A stretch of DNA of 63,141 nucleotides from Thiogranum sp. Its GTDB lineage: Bacteria; Pseudomonadota; Gammaproteobacteria; DSM-19610. Position numbers and translations under genes: made by a program. The notes beneath the pieces were generated by a model that was given only the letters and a program-made list of their open reading frames with translations, was not told where the DNA came from and did no database searches. The stretch lies in assembly GCA_030148805.1 (NCBI GenBank), contig JASBSS010000005.1, positions 1 through 63,141 on the forward strand, in the 5' to 3' direction. Below, in pieces: positions 1-7,142 of this stretch. How positions within the stretch are numbered: the first letter of the stretch is position 1; the number at the start of each line of letters is the position of its first letter.

Positions 1-2
1 CC

Positions 3-98
3 GATCCCTGTGTGTTCGCCGAAGTTCGAGAGAAAGTGATCTGGTGCTTCTTTGGATGGGTACTTCGAGAGGTGAGGGAGGTCGGTGACGCCGCATGA
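3..98 (+). CDS. C-terminal end of an unidentified gene (partial)
   Basis: The third forward frame is open from the left edge to a TGA at 96-98, giving about 31 residues that end in a charged, Val/Arg/Glu-rich helix-like tail (…REVREVGDAA). The stop overlaps the ATG of the next gene as ATGA, the usual sign of translational coupling, which makes this more likely a real gene end than chance. The family cannot be recognised from such a short tail. By position it would be the promoter-proximal gene of the ABC-3C operon or a neighbouring accessory gene. Confidence 0.4.
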   Translation, partial: DPCVFAEVREKVIWCFFGWVLREVREVGDAA

Positions 99-1192
99 TA
101 TCTGACGAAGACATGAAGCAGATTAGACCCAAGGAGCCTTCGGCAGCTCCTTCGTCTACCCATGTGACTTCTGGTATACCCGTCCCCAAAGCGATCCGAG
201 TCAAGAATTTCGACCCTGATGAGTGGGAAGACTTTATCGAGGAATGGGCGACCAGCCTTGAGAGCGTGTATGCCAAAGTTCGGCGTTTCGGCGGTGCGGG
301 GGATTGCGGAGTCGATATCGCCGGATTTTGCACCGACAATGGCTTTGAAGATATGTGGGACAACTACCAATGTAAGCGCTATGCAAATCCGTTACGACCA
401 AGCGACATTTTGGTTGAACTTGGTAAGATCATTTACTATTCATACATCGGCGAATATACGCCACCTCGAAAGCATTATTTTGTAGCGTCCCTCGGTATCG
501 GAACAACGTTGGAGAAGCTTCTAAACAAGCCGACTCAGCTTCGCGAAAAATTAAAGGAAAATTGGGGCGGGCACTGTAAAAGCAAAATTACGACAACCAA
601 AGAAATTGAACTTAGCGGGGACCTCCTTTCCTATGTGGACGACTTTGATTTTACGATCTTTTCATCAAAGTCACACATTGAGCTGATTGAAGCGCATAGC
701 CATACAGGCTTTCACGCGGTCCGTTTTGGGGGTGGTCTACCAGCAAGACCAAATTCCGAAGCGCCTCCTGCTGCTCCGACATCATACGAAAGCCGATATA
801 TCCGTAAGCTCCTTGACGCCTATGGAGATCATCTAGGGGCTCCGCTCCACGATACAAACGCATTAGTCGCGCATAGTATTTTGGAAAGGGATTTCCGGAG
901 GCAGCGCGAGCGCTTCTATCATGCTGAAGCACTAAGAAACTTTGCCAGAGACACGGTGCCAGAAGGGACATTCGATGAGCTTCAGGACGAGGTTTATCAT
1001 GGCGTGGTTGACGTTACAGACGCAACTCATTCCAACGGGTACGAAAGGATGAAGGCGACAGTCGCGCAGGCATCAACTATTGCTTTGACGGCAAATCCAC
1101 TTGCGTCAGTTACCAAGTCGCAGGACCGTCAGGGTATCTGCCACCAGCTGGCAAATGAAGATCGTCTCAAATGGGTGGTGGATGATGACTAG
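95..1192 (+). CDS. ABC-three-component (ABC-3C) system effector with PD-(D/E)xK nuclease-like domain
   Basis: Predicted effector of an ABC-3C biological-conflict system, 365 aa. Residues about 40-150 look like a restriction-endonuclease fold: an N-terminal acidic helix (WEDFIEEW, Glu near 50), then GDCGVDI (Asp70/Asp74) and YQCK (Gln92-x-Lys94), the Asp…Gln-x-Lys order of PD-(D/E)xK nucleases. The C-terminal half (about 230-365) is helical with no recognised motif and is probably the part that docks to the ATPase or middle component. The start is an ATG overlapping the stop of an upstream frame (ATGA). Its end overlaps the middle-component start by 11 bases, so the three genes form one coupled operon. 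Function is inferred from family context; DNA cleavage is not shown by sequence alone. Confidence 0.75.
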   Translation: MISDEDMKQIRPKEPSAAPSSTHVTSGIPVPKAIRVKNFDPDEWEDFIEEWATSLESVYAKVRRFGGAGDCGVDIAGFCTDNGFEDMWDNYQCKRYANPLRPSDILVELGKIIYYSYIGEYTPPRKHYFVASLGIGTTLEKLLNKPTQLREKLKENWGGHCKSKITTTKEIELSGDLLSYVDDFDFTIFSSKSHIELIEAHSHTGFHAVRFGGGLPARPNSEAPPAAPTSYESRYIRKLLDAYGDHLGAPLHDTNALVAHSILERDFRRQRERFYHAEALRNFARDTVPEGTFDELQDEVYHGVVDVTDATHSNGYERMKATVAQASTIALTANPLASVTKSQDRQGICHQLANEDRLKWVVDDD

Positions 1193-1676
1193 TCGCGCAC
1201 ACCCAACACCATTCAACAGCCCGCTGGAGACCGGAATCCGCTCCCTGGCAATTCTGGTCGCTGCCTATCCGGTGGCTTTCGACCTCGAAAGGCTGGTTGA
1301 AATGGATTATCTCGTCGTGCATTCCGGTGATGCCGATGGTCCTGAGAGTCTTCACGCTGCCCTGCCTATGAGGGCAGGAGAATTGCTGGTTCGACGGGGG
1401 CTGATAGAAAAAGGCCTTCTATTGATGACAAGCCGGAACCTCATACAGCGGATACCCGCAGAAGACGGTTTCGACTACATCGCTGGAGACGCGGCTGCGC
1501 CGTTCCTTGCCTCACTTACATCTATCTATTCCCAGCGGCTCAAAGAACGCGCGCAAGGGGCGGTCGAGCGCTTTGCGGATGTGACAACATCGGAAATTCG
1601 ACAGTTCACGCATCGGTTGTTTGAAAGTTGGTCAAGCCAGTTCCAGGCCATAGATGGACCACGAGGCAGGCAGTGA
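1182..1676 (+). CDS. ABC-3C system middle component
   Basis: A 164-aa protein of the small middle-component type that bridges effector and ATPase in ABC-3C systems. The conserved core begins NSPLETGIRSLAIL and continues through DYLVVHSGD and GPESLHAALPMRAGELLVRR, which I associate with the MC2-like class that travels with DUF3732 ATPases; the subclass assignment is from memory. The start is the ATGATG at 1182/1185, inside the end of the effector gene and preceded by a GGTGG stretch. A longer in-frame start at 1101 would only translate effector sequence in another frame. Its stop overlaps the GTG start of the ATPase gene (GTGA). Confidence 0.75.
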   Translation: MMTSRAHPTPFNSPLETGIRSLAILVAAYPVAFDLERLVEMDYLVVHSGDADGPESLHAALPMRAGELLVRRGLIEKGLLLMTSRNLIQRIPAEDGFDYIAGDAAAPFLASLTSIYSQRLKERAQGAVERFADVTTSEIRQFTHRLFESWSSQFQAIDGPRGRQ

Positions 1677-3499
1677 GCAACAACTATCTTCAACTGCGAC
1701 GGATAGCGTTTTCCGGTCCCAAGAAAACGTCAGAGATGACATTCTCCGATGGAGTAAATGTGGTTTGCGGTGCGTCTGACACAGGGAAGTCGTTTTTGGC
1801 TGAATCGATTGATTTCATGCTTGGAGGATCTGAACTAAAAGATATCCCGGAGCGAACGGCTTTCGGTGAAATCCAGTTTGAGCTTAATGTGACGTCCGGG
1901 GAGAAATGGCGGTTCTATCGTGCGACATCCGGTGGAAACTTCATGGCGGATAATCTGCTCGATGATGATGCTGAACGCAAGGTTCTCAAGGAAAAACATG
2001 TGCACGATAAAACCGACAACCTATCAGGATTTCTTCTAGAAAAAATAGGGCTCCTCGGAAAACGCATATTGCGAAGTAAGGTAAAAGGTACAACGCAGAG
2101 TCTGAGTTTCAGAAATCTGGCAAGGCTTGCGATTGTCCAGGAAGGTGAGATTCAGCAAGCGGGTTCGCCATTCTGGGGTGGTCAGGTCATTCAAAAATCT
2201 CCAGATTTGGCGACCATCAAGCTCCTTCTGACCGGCGTTGATGACTCGAACGTTGTTGAAACAACGCGGGGTGGCATAGATGGAACGAAACAGATCGAGC
2301 TGATCGATGAACTGCTTGCCGATATCAGGCATGAAATTGCGGATGTTGGTGAAGAAGAGGTGGACCTTAAGGACCAGATTAGTCGGGTGGATACGACGAT
2401 CGAGCAGCGTAGGGAATCTCTGAATAGCGTTCAAGCGCAGCTCGATTCCCTTTTGGCACAACGGCGGGAATTGGTGGATACCCGAACGGGGATTCAGGAC
2501 CGACTGGACGAGATTGCAGATCTGTTAACGAGATTCGATCTGCTCCTGGAACACTATGCCGTGGATACTGAACGTCTAACAGCAATTCAGGAAAGCGGGG
2601 CGATGTTTGCTCATGTGGAGCCGGTGCCTTGCCCTCTATGTGGAGCTTCACCAGAAGCACAACAACATGATGCTGCTTGTGACGGGGACGTTGAGGCAAT
2701 CATCCAGGCGGCTTCCGCTGAAATTGAGAAAATAGCGCGGCTTAGAGGCGAACTCCAAGGAACAGTTGCTGATTTAAAATCTGAAGCCACTGCTCAAGAA
2801 CAAGAGTTAGCAAACAAGAATGAAGAGTATGAGAATGTAAACAACCAGATTCAGGAAACTGTTGCACCAACGGTGAGCGAAGAACGAGCGTCTTTCTCGG
2901 AACTTGTTGAAAAACGGGCCGAGGTACAGAAAGGGCTCGACCTTTATGCAAGAGTTTTAAAACTGGAAGAGCGCAGGGTGTCTTTAGAGCAGTATGAGGG
3001 CGAAGAAGGTACGTCTGGTGTTATCGTCTCTGGTCTACCTGACTCTATTGCGCATGACTTTTCACTCAGAGTATCCAAATTGCTGAAGGCGTGGGAATTT
3101 CCCGGCGACTGCCTTGTTCATTTTGATAAGGAAAGCACCGATTTTGTCATAGATGGAAAGCCGCGAGGGAGCCGGGGCAAGGGGCTTCGAGCTATTACGC
3201 ACGCAGCGGTAACAATTGCATTGTTGGAGTATTGCCAGGAAAACGATCTACCGCACCCCGGCTTTGTTGTTCTTGACTCACCACTTCTTGCTTATTTCAA
3301 GCCAGAGGGTGACGAAGACCATCAGCTGCAAGGGACAAATTTGAAAGAGCGTTTTTATTTTTATCTTGTCGACCACCATAGTACAGATAGCCAGATAGTA
3401 ATCGTTGAAAACCAGCATCCACCTGATTCAGTGTTAGATCGGCTGAGAATGACCGTGTTCACCGGCAACCCAAATGAAGGTCGGGAAGGTTTTCTGTAG
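1673..3499 (+). CDS. ABC-3C system ATPase, DUF3732 (SMC/Rad50-like)
   Basis: Predicted ATPase sensor of the ABC-3C system, 608 aa from a GTG overlapping the preceding stop (GTGA, with GAGGCAGG upstream). Visible parts: Walker A GASDTGKS at residues 33-40; long coiled-coil arms about 210-440 interrupted by a zinc-hook-like CPLCG at 320-324; a signature-like SRGKG near 500; Walker B FVVLDSPL with Asp near 535, followed by the VENQHPP segment typical of DUF3732. The architecture is that of a Rad50/SMC ATPase. In ABC-3C systems the ATPase is thought to sense invading nucleic acid and release the effector; that role is inferred from the family. It is the last gene of the three-gene operon. Confidence 0.85.
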   Translation: MSNNYLQLRRIAFSGPKKTSEMTFSDGVNVVCGASDTGKSFLAESIDFMLGGSELKDIPERTAFGEIQFELNVTSGEKWRFYRATSGGNFMADNLLDDDAERKVLKEKHVHDKTDNLSGFLLEKIGLLGKRILRSKVKGTTQSLSFRNLARLAIVQEGEIQQAGSPFWGGQVIQKSPDLATIKLLLTGVDDSNVVETTRGGIDGTKQIELIDELLADIRHEIADVGEEEVDLKDQISRVDTTIEQRRESLNSVQAQLDSLLAQRRELVDTRTGIQDRLDEIADLLTRFDLLLEHYAVDTERLTAIQESGAMFAHVEPVPCPLCGASPEAQQHDAACDGDVEAIIQAASAEIEKIARLRGELQGTVADLKSEATAQEQELANKNEEYENVNNQIQETVAPTVSEERASFSELVEKRAEVQKGLDLYARVLKLEERRVSLEQYEGEEGTSGVIVSGLPDSIAHDFSLRVSKLLKAWEFPGDCLVHFDKESTDFVIDGKPRGSRGKGLRAITHAAVTIALLEYCQENDLPHPGFVVLDSPLLAYFKPEGDEDHQLQGTNLKERFYFYLVDHHSTDSQIVIVENQHPPDSVLDRLRMTVFTGNPNEGREGFL

Positions 3500-3524
3500 T
3501 TGGTTTGATAGGCGCGTCTGGCTG

Positions 3525-3552
3525 TTGCCAGGCCGGCCTCTAAGCGTTTATA
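3525..3552 (+). promoter_or_regulatory. possible promoter of the OLD-HEPN pair
   Basis: TTGCCA (3525-3530) and TTTATA (3547-3552) are separated by 16 bases in the AT-rich 128-bp gap between the ABC-3C operon and the OLD gene. The gap and this weak match suggest the pair is transcribed separately. A small hairpin (CTGGC/GCCAG) covers the -35 but has no U-tract, so it is not a good terminator. Confidence 0.3.
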
Positions 3553-3627
3553 GATAAAGTTAGTATTTGTATGAACTCGGCCTATGGTTGAAGAATAATC
3601 GATGCCTTTTAGAAGTGGAGTGACGAT

Positions 3628-5304
3628 TTGCGAATATCGCGGCTGAGAGTAAAGAATTTCAGGTCTGTGGAAGATCTAGATATTACCTTGCCACAAATCT
3701 GCGCCCTTGTCGGCCCGAACAATGCCGGAAAAACTAACCTGCTTGAAGCAATTCGTCGTGTACTTGGCACAAGTTGGGTAAGTGTCAGCAGTTTTTCCCA
3801 AGACGATATCACGTACCGTGATGAGAACCGTGATATTGAAGTCTGGTGCACGATGGAACCCCCTATTCAGTACCAGAAATTTAAAAACGCTCCTGTTACA
3901 GGCATTCATACGCTCCATTTTCAATATACGCGTTATAAGATTGGTGAACAAAAGGGGCAGCCCCGCTTTGAACAAAAATGCCTGGATAAGAAGGACAAGG
4001 ATATAACCGTTCTGGCTAGTGCGCCGAAGAAGGGCCGGCAACATAACTATCAACGCCTTGTGGGCATTCCCGGAGAAGTCCGGGACCAGGTTCCTCTGAT
4101 CCATATTGGCACCAACAGATCCCTGAAAGAACAGCTACCCGGAGCACGCTATTCGTTACTCCGGCAGATGTTCCAGGAGATTAATCGTAACCTTCAAGAC
4201 CGGTCTCAAACGGTCACCGTGAAAAAAGATGATGGCACGGAGGCTGATATTCCCCGGATCGACCGTTTCCGCGAATTAATGGCGTCTGCTATGGAGCTGT
4301 TAAAAACGGATGAGTTTGTAGCGGTTGAGCGGTCGATCAAGCGTAATGCTTTACGGCAATTGGGCTTTGATCCGGACACGGATACGGACAAGCTTGATTT
4401 GTATTTCACACCAATGGACACGTTTGATTTTTACAAGTCCTTGGATTTGCTGGTGACAGAGGGCGGATTTTCCATCAGCGCCCGTGAAATGGGAGGAGGC
4501 GTCCAAAACGCTATCGTTCTTGCTATCTTGCAAGCCTTCGAAGAAACCAGAAAACAGGGTGCAATCCTGTTGATCGAAGAGCCGGAAATGTTCCTGCACC
4601 CGCAGATGCAGCGTTCTCTTTATAAGACGTTGCGCCGCATCGGGGAAACGAACCAGATTATCTACACGACCCATTCACCGCATTTTGTGTCGGTACCGGA
4701 ATATAAGGAAGTGTTAATGGTTCGGAAAGGCGATGAGGGAACGAAGGCATTTCTTTCTTCATTACCCATCGATGACAAAAGGCGTGAAAAACTAGTCAAG
4801 GAGCTTGACCCGGAACGGGGCGAATTGTTTTTTGCGAGACGGCTACTCATTGTGGAAGGCGATACCGAAAAATTGGCGTTTCCGGTTTATGCAGGGAAGT
4901 TGGATATTGATTTGGACTGGGAAGGTGCAACAATAGTCGAGGTTGGTGGCAAGCGCAATATCATGGAGTTTGCCCAGATCGCCCTCTCCTTTGGTATACC
5001 GACAGGCATTGTATATGACTCCGACTCTTCTGACTTTAGTGATCAAGAGGAAGAAGAAGCCTATAACGCGGAACTTGACGCGCTAGCGAAAAAAGACGGA
5101 TCAGTAAAGGTCTGGCGGTTTGAAAAAAACTACGAAGATCATTTGCGCCAGGCGCTTGGTGAAAAGAAATACAATGAACTATGCCAGAAATTTCCTAAAA
5201 TCGGCAAACCAACGCGCGCCAGGTTGATCGCCATGGAAGATGGGCTTCCCATTCCAGACCCTGTTTCTGGCATTCTTAGCTGGCTGGGTGGCAAAGAGAG
5301 CTAA
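3628..5304 (+). CDS. OLD-family ATP-dependent endonuclease (AAA ATPase + TOPRIM)
   Basis: 558-aa overcoming-lysogenization-defect nuclease. An N-terminal ABC-type ATPase carries Walker A GPNNAGKT (29-36) and Walker B ILLIEEPEMFLHP (Glu near 317), with the YTTHSPHFVS switch after it. The TOPRIM nuclease domain follows with the LIVEGDTEK glutamate near 410 and the Asp-x-Asp of VYDSDS near 464-466, so both active sites look intact. Start is TTG, chosen because GGAG lies seven bases upstream and the fold starts at once (RISRLRVKNFRS). The standalone OLD class is class 1 if alone and class 2 if beside a UvrD-like helicase (Gabija). Here the partner six bases downstream is a zinc-ribbon HEPN-like protein, not a helicase. 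Confidence 0.9.
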   Translation: MRISRLRVKNFRSVEDLDITLPQICALVGPNNAGKTNLLEAIRRVLGTSWVSVSSFSQDDITYRDENRDIEVWCTMEPPIQYQKFKNAPVTGIHTLHFQYTRYKIGEQKGQPRFEQKCLDKKDKDITVLASAPKKGRQHNYQRLVGIPGEVRDQVPLIHIGTNRSLKEQLPGARYSLLRQMFQEINRNLQDRSQTVTVKKDDGTEADIPRIDRFRELMASAMELLKTDEFVAVERSIKRNALRQLGFDPDTDTDKLDLYFTPMDTFDFYKSLDLLVTEGGFSISAREMGGGVQNAIVLAILQAFEETRKQGAILLIEEPEMFLHPQMQRSLYKTLRRIGETNQIIYTTHSPHFVSVPEYKEVLMVRKGDEGTKAFLSSLPIDDKRREKLVKELDPERGELFFARRLLIVEGDTEKLAFPVYAGKLDIDLDWEGATIVEVGGKRNIMEFAQIALSFGIPTGIVYDSDSSDFSDQEEEEAYNAELDALAKKDGSVKVWRFEKNYEDHLRQALGEKKYNELCQKFPKIGKPTRARLIAMEDGLPIPDPVSGILSWLGGKES

Positions 5305-5309
5305 TGTAG

Positions 5310-6197
5310 ATGGAGTTTTCCGTGGATATAAAACCGGATGAAGATGGTTATACGGGCAGGGAATGTCCCGCGTGTGAAAAATATTTCAAGATAAAGTTCG
5401 GTACGGGTCTTCCAAACGCAACAGAATGCCATTGTCCGTACTGCAACCATATTGGACCACAGAGTGAATTCTGGACAAAGCAACAGATTGAATATGCACG
5501 CTCTGTAGCGCTTCATAAGATTTCCGGCGATCTTTTGAAAAGCATGAAAAAGATGGAGAGGAAGCCGGACAGGAACGCCGTTTTGTCAATCGGCATAACC
5601 GTAAAAGGAAAGCCAACGCCTATTGCATATTATTCCGAAAAGGAACTTGAGGAAAAGGTTACGTGCAGCAATTGCACTCTTGAATATACGATCTACGGCG
5701 CATTTGGCTATTGCCCTGATTGCGGCGTTCACAACTCGCAGCAAATTCTCACTGCGAATTTTGACCTGGTATTAAAGATGCTTGATCTAGCCGTCAGTGC
5801 AGACGAAAATGTTCGTGCGAAGCTTGTTGAGAACGCTTTGGAGGATACCGTGTCCACCTTTGATGGATTCGGAAGGGAGCACTGTTCCGGCCTTTATCAA
5901 AAACTTTCATTCCAGAATATTGAAAGCGCTAAAGATAAACTGCAAAGAGATCAAGGATTGGATATTTCGGATGGCCTGTCCAACGACGAATGGAATTTTG
6001 TCTCCGAGCAATTCCAAAAACGGCATTTATTGGCGCACAAGATGGGCATTGTCGACGAGGAATTCGCACGAAAGACCGGGAGTTCCCAGTCTATAGTTGG
6101 TAGGAAGGTTACGATTACCGAAGACAATGTCCGCTCCCTTGTAAACCGTCTTATTGTGGTGGCACAAAACATCTTTAGCAACATTGCGCGAAGCTAG
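5310..6197 (+). CDS. zinc-ribbon protein with HEPN-like RNase motif, partner of OLD
   Basis: 295-aa protein I cannot match to a named family. Two zinc ribbons are visible: Cys19/22 with Cys40/42/45, and Cys119/122 with Cys135/138 (CSNC…CPDC). Residues about 150-290 are all-helical and contain KRHLLAHKMGIVDEEF, where Arg238-x4-His243 matches the R-x4-6-H catalytic motif of HEPN ribonucleases, in a context (…H-x3-GIVDE) reminiscent of RiboL-PSP/MAE-type HEPN toxins. It follows the OLD gene by five bases, so the two are surely co-transcribed. A plausible reading is OLD as sensor or DNA nuclease and this protein as an RNA-cleaving effector. The ribonuclease role is inferred from the motif only. 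Confidence 0.65.
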   Translation: MEFSVDIKPDEDGYTGRECPACEKYFKIKFGTGLPNATECHCPYCNHIGPQSEFWTKQQIEYARSVALHKISGDLLKSMKKMERKPDRNAVLSIGITVKGKPTPIAYYSEKELEEKVTCSNCTLEYTIYGAFGYCPDCGVHNSQQILTANFDLVLKMLDLAVSADENVRAKLVENALEDTVSTFDGFGREHCSGLYQKLSFQNIESAKDKLQRDQGLDISDGLSNDEWNFVSEQFQKRHLLAHKMGIVDEEFARKTGSSQSIVGRKVTITEDNVRSLVNRLIVVAQNIFSNIARS

Positions 6198-6339
6198 CCA
6201 TATATTGTTCGCGGGCCTTGCTATTAAGGTTTTATAGTGATTGCTGGCATTCCTGTGTGCAGGCTTGCCGAGCCAGGGTACTGCATGTCTGTCGGGGGCT
6301 GAACAACGATCCGCTGACTGATTTCTTGATCCACGTCTG

Positions 6340-6480
6340 GTGAAGCTGATCGAGTTGTTCAACTTGGTTCACGAATTGGAGACTGAACTGACCGATGAAC
6401 AGCTCAGGGCCATTCTCCTCAAGACCGATTCGTGGTTCATGTGCATCCTGCAGATTTGGGCAGGGGGAGATGGCAAATAG
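6340..6480 (+). pseudogene. possible gene remnant (46 codons)
   Basis: From a GTG at 6340 a frame stays open to TAG at 6478-6480 and gives a natural-looking amphipathic helical peptide (KLIELFNLVHELETELTDEQ…). No ribosome-binding site or longer upstream frame is visible, and stops lie just upstream. It could be the broken end of an older accessory gene. Family not recognised. Confidence 0.22.
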
Positions 6481-6727
6481 TCCAGCGGCCTCGCTAGCCA
6501 AGCAGCATGAGCAAGATGGAAGATAGGCCAATCCGTTTTGCCCATATTTTCCGCTTCTAGGGGGGGATGGCGATAGTGGTAAGCGCGTCATGGTTTAGTA
6601 GCATGTATCGGAACAACGAATCAAGTCGGCGTGTTTTATACGTCGACTGACAACTACGAGGTCCAATGATGCAGCTGAGTCTAATCTCTAAATTATAAGC
6701 GCGCTTACGTTCAGGAAAGTGGTAACG

Positions 6728-6868
6728 ATGCAAAAGGGTTTTAACAAGAGTGGCAAATCAGATGCGAAGGGCGATGGAAAATTGGTTATGGAAGGGACTC
6801 AAATGGAAGATCTGCGCTCCACCCACGCTCCATTCGCGCTCCATTTTCGGGACCACGACCGACAATGA
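6728..6868 (+). CDS. small ORF, 46 aa, unknown function
   Basis: ATG at 6728 is preceded by AGGAAAG eight bases upstream, a good ribosome-binding site, and the frame runs to TGA at 6866-6868. The peptide is hydrophilic, with a Lys/Gly/Asp-rich first half (MQKGFNKSGKSDAKGDGK) and a His/Asp/Arg-rich end. There is no membrane segment or known motif. It stands alone between the defence block and tRNA-Leu. It may be a small accessory protein or chance; only the start region supports it. Confidence 0.35.
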   Translation: MQKGFNKSGKSDAKGDGKLVMEGTQMEDLRSTHAPFALHFRDHDRQ

Positions 6869-6959
6869 AGGACAAGATGAATGGAGGGCGAAACGTAGAA
6901 AAGTACTTTTAGAACAATTGCTTGTGTGGTCTAACGTGGTCTGGTATGGTTTGTAAATT

Positions 6960-7046
6960 TGGTGCCGAGGAGAGGACTTGAACCTCCACGGGGTTACCCC
7001 CACTAGCACCTGAAGCTAGCGCGTCTACCAATTCCGCCACCTCGGC
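6960..7046 (-). tRNA. tRNA-Leu (anticodon CAG)
   Basis: On the minus strand an 87-nt leucine tRNA folds cleanly: 7-bp acceptor GCCGAGG/CCTCGGC, D-arm with GGTAGACGC, anticodon stem CTAGC/GCTAG around loop TTCAGGT (CAG at 34-36), a long class-II variable arm, T-arm GGTTCAAGTCC, and an encoded CCA at 6962-6960. The accessory block starts directly after the CCA end, so this gene is a likely attachment site for the left island. The upstream promoter is near-consensus (7085-7113). Confidence 0.97.
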
Positions 7047-7084
7047 ATTCCGATTCCGGACAGGGCCGGAACGGCAAGGCGCGA

Positions 7085-7113
7085 ACTGTACCGAGCGCCC
7101 GGCAGATTGTCAA
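7085..7113 (-). promoter_or_regulatory. promoter of tRNA-Leu
   Basis: On the minus strand TTGACA (7113-7108) and TACAGT (7090-7085) are separated by exactly 17 bases. A GC-rich discriminator (TCGCGCC) follows the -10, a feature of stringently controlled stable-RNA promoters. The -35 hexamer read on the plus strand (TTGTCA) may also serve a divergent rnr promoter with TAGCAT at 7131-7136. Confidence 0.8.
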
Positions 7114-7142
7114 TTGCGGCCTAAAGCCGTTAGCATGCGCGC

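Larger units (their letters stand above)
6198..6959. other. 762-bp gene-poor junction between accessory block and tRNA-Leu
   Basis: No long convincing gene lies here. The stretch holds a possible gene remnant (6340-6480), one small ORF with a good ribosome-binding site (6728-6868), and tandem GTGGTCT heptamers at 6926-6932 and 6936-6942 with a related TATGGTTT at 6945-6952, just before the tRNA 3' end. Close direct repeats next to a tRNA end are what recombinase arm sites look like, but no integrase gene is present in the 7 kb shown. Composition is patchy, consistent with an island end. Confidence 0.5.

Noticed and set aside
3521-3536. Terminator after the ABC-3C operon
   Set aside because: A 5-7 bp hairpin is present but there is no U-tract after it.
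3628-6197. Gabija or PARIS system
   Set aside because: Gabija needs a UvrD-like GajB next to the OLD protein, and PARIS has separate ATPase and TOPRIM proteins; here ATPase and TOPRIM are fused and the partner is a zinc-ribbon HEPN-like protein.
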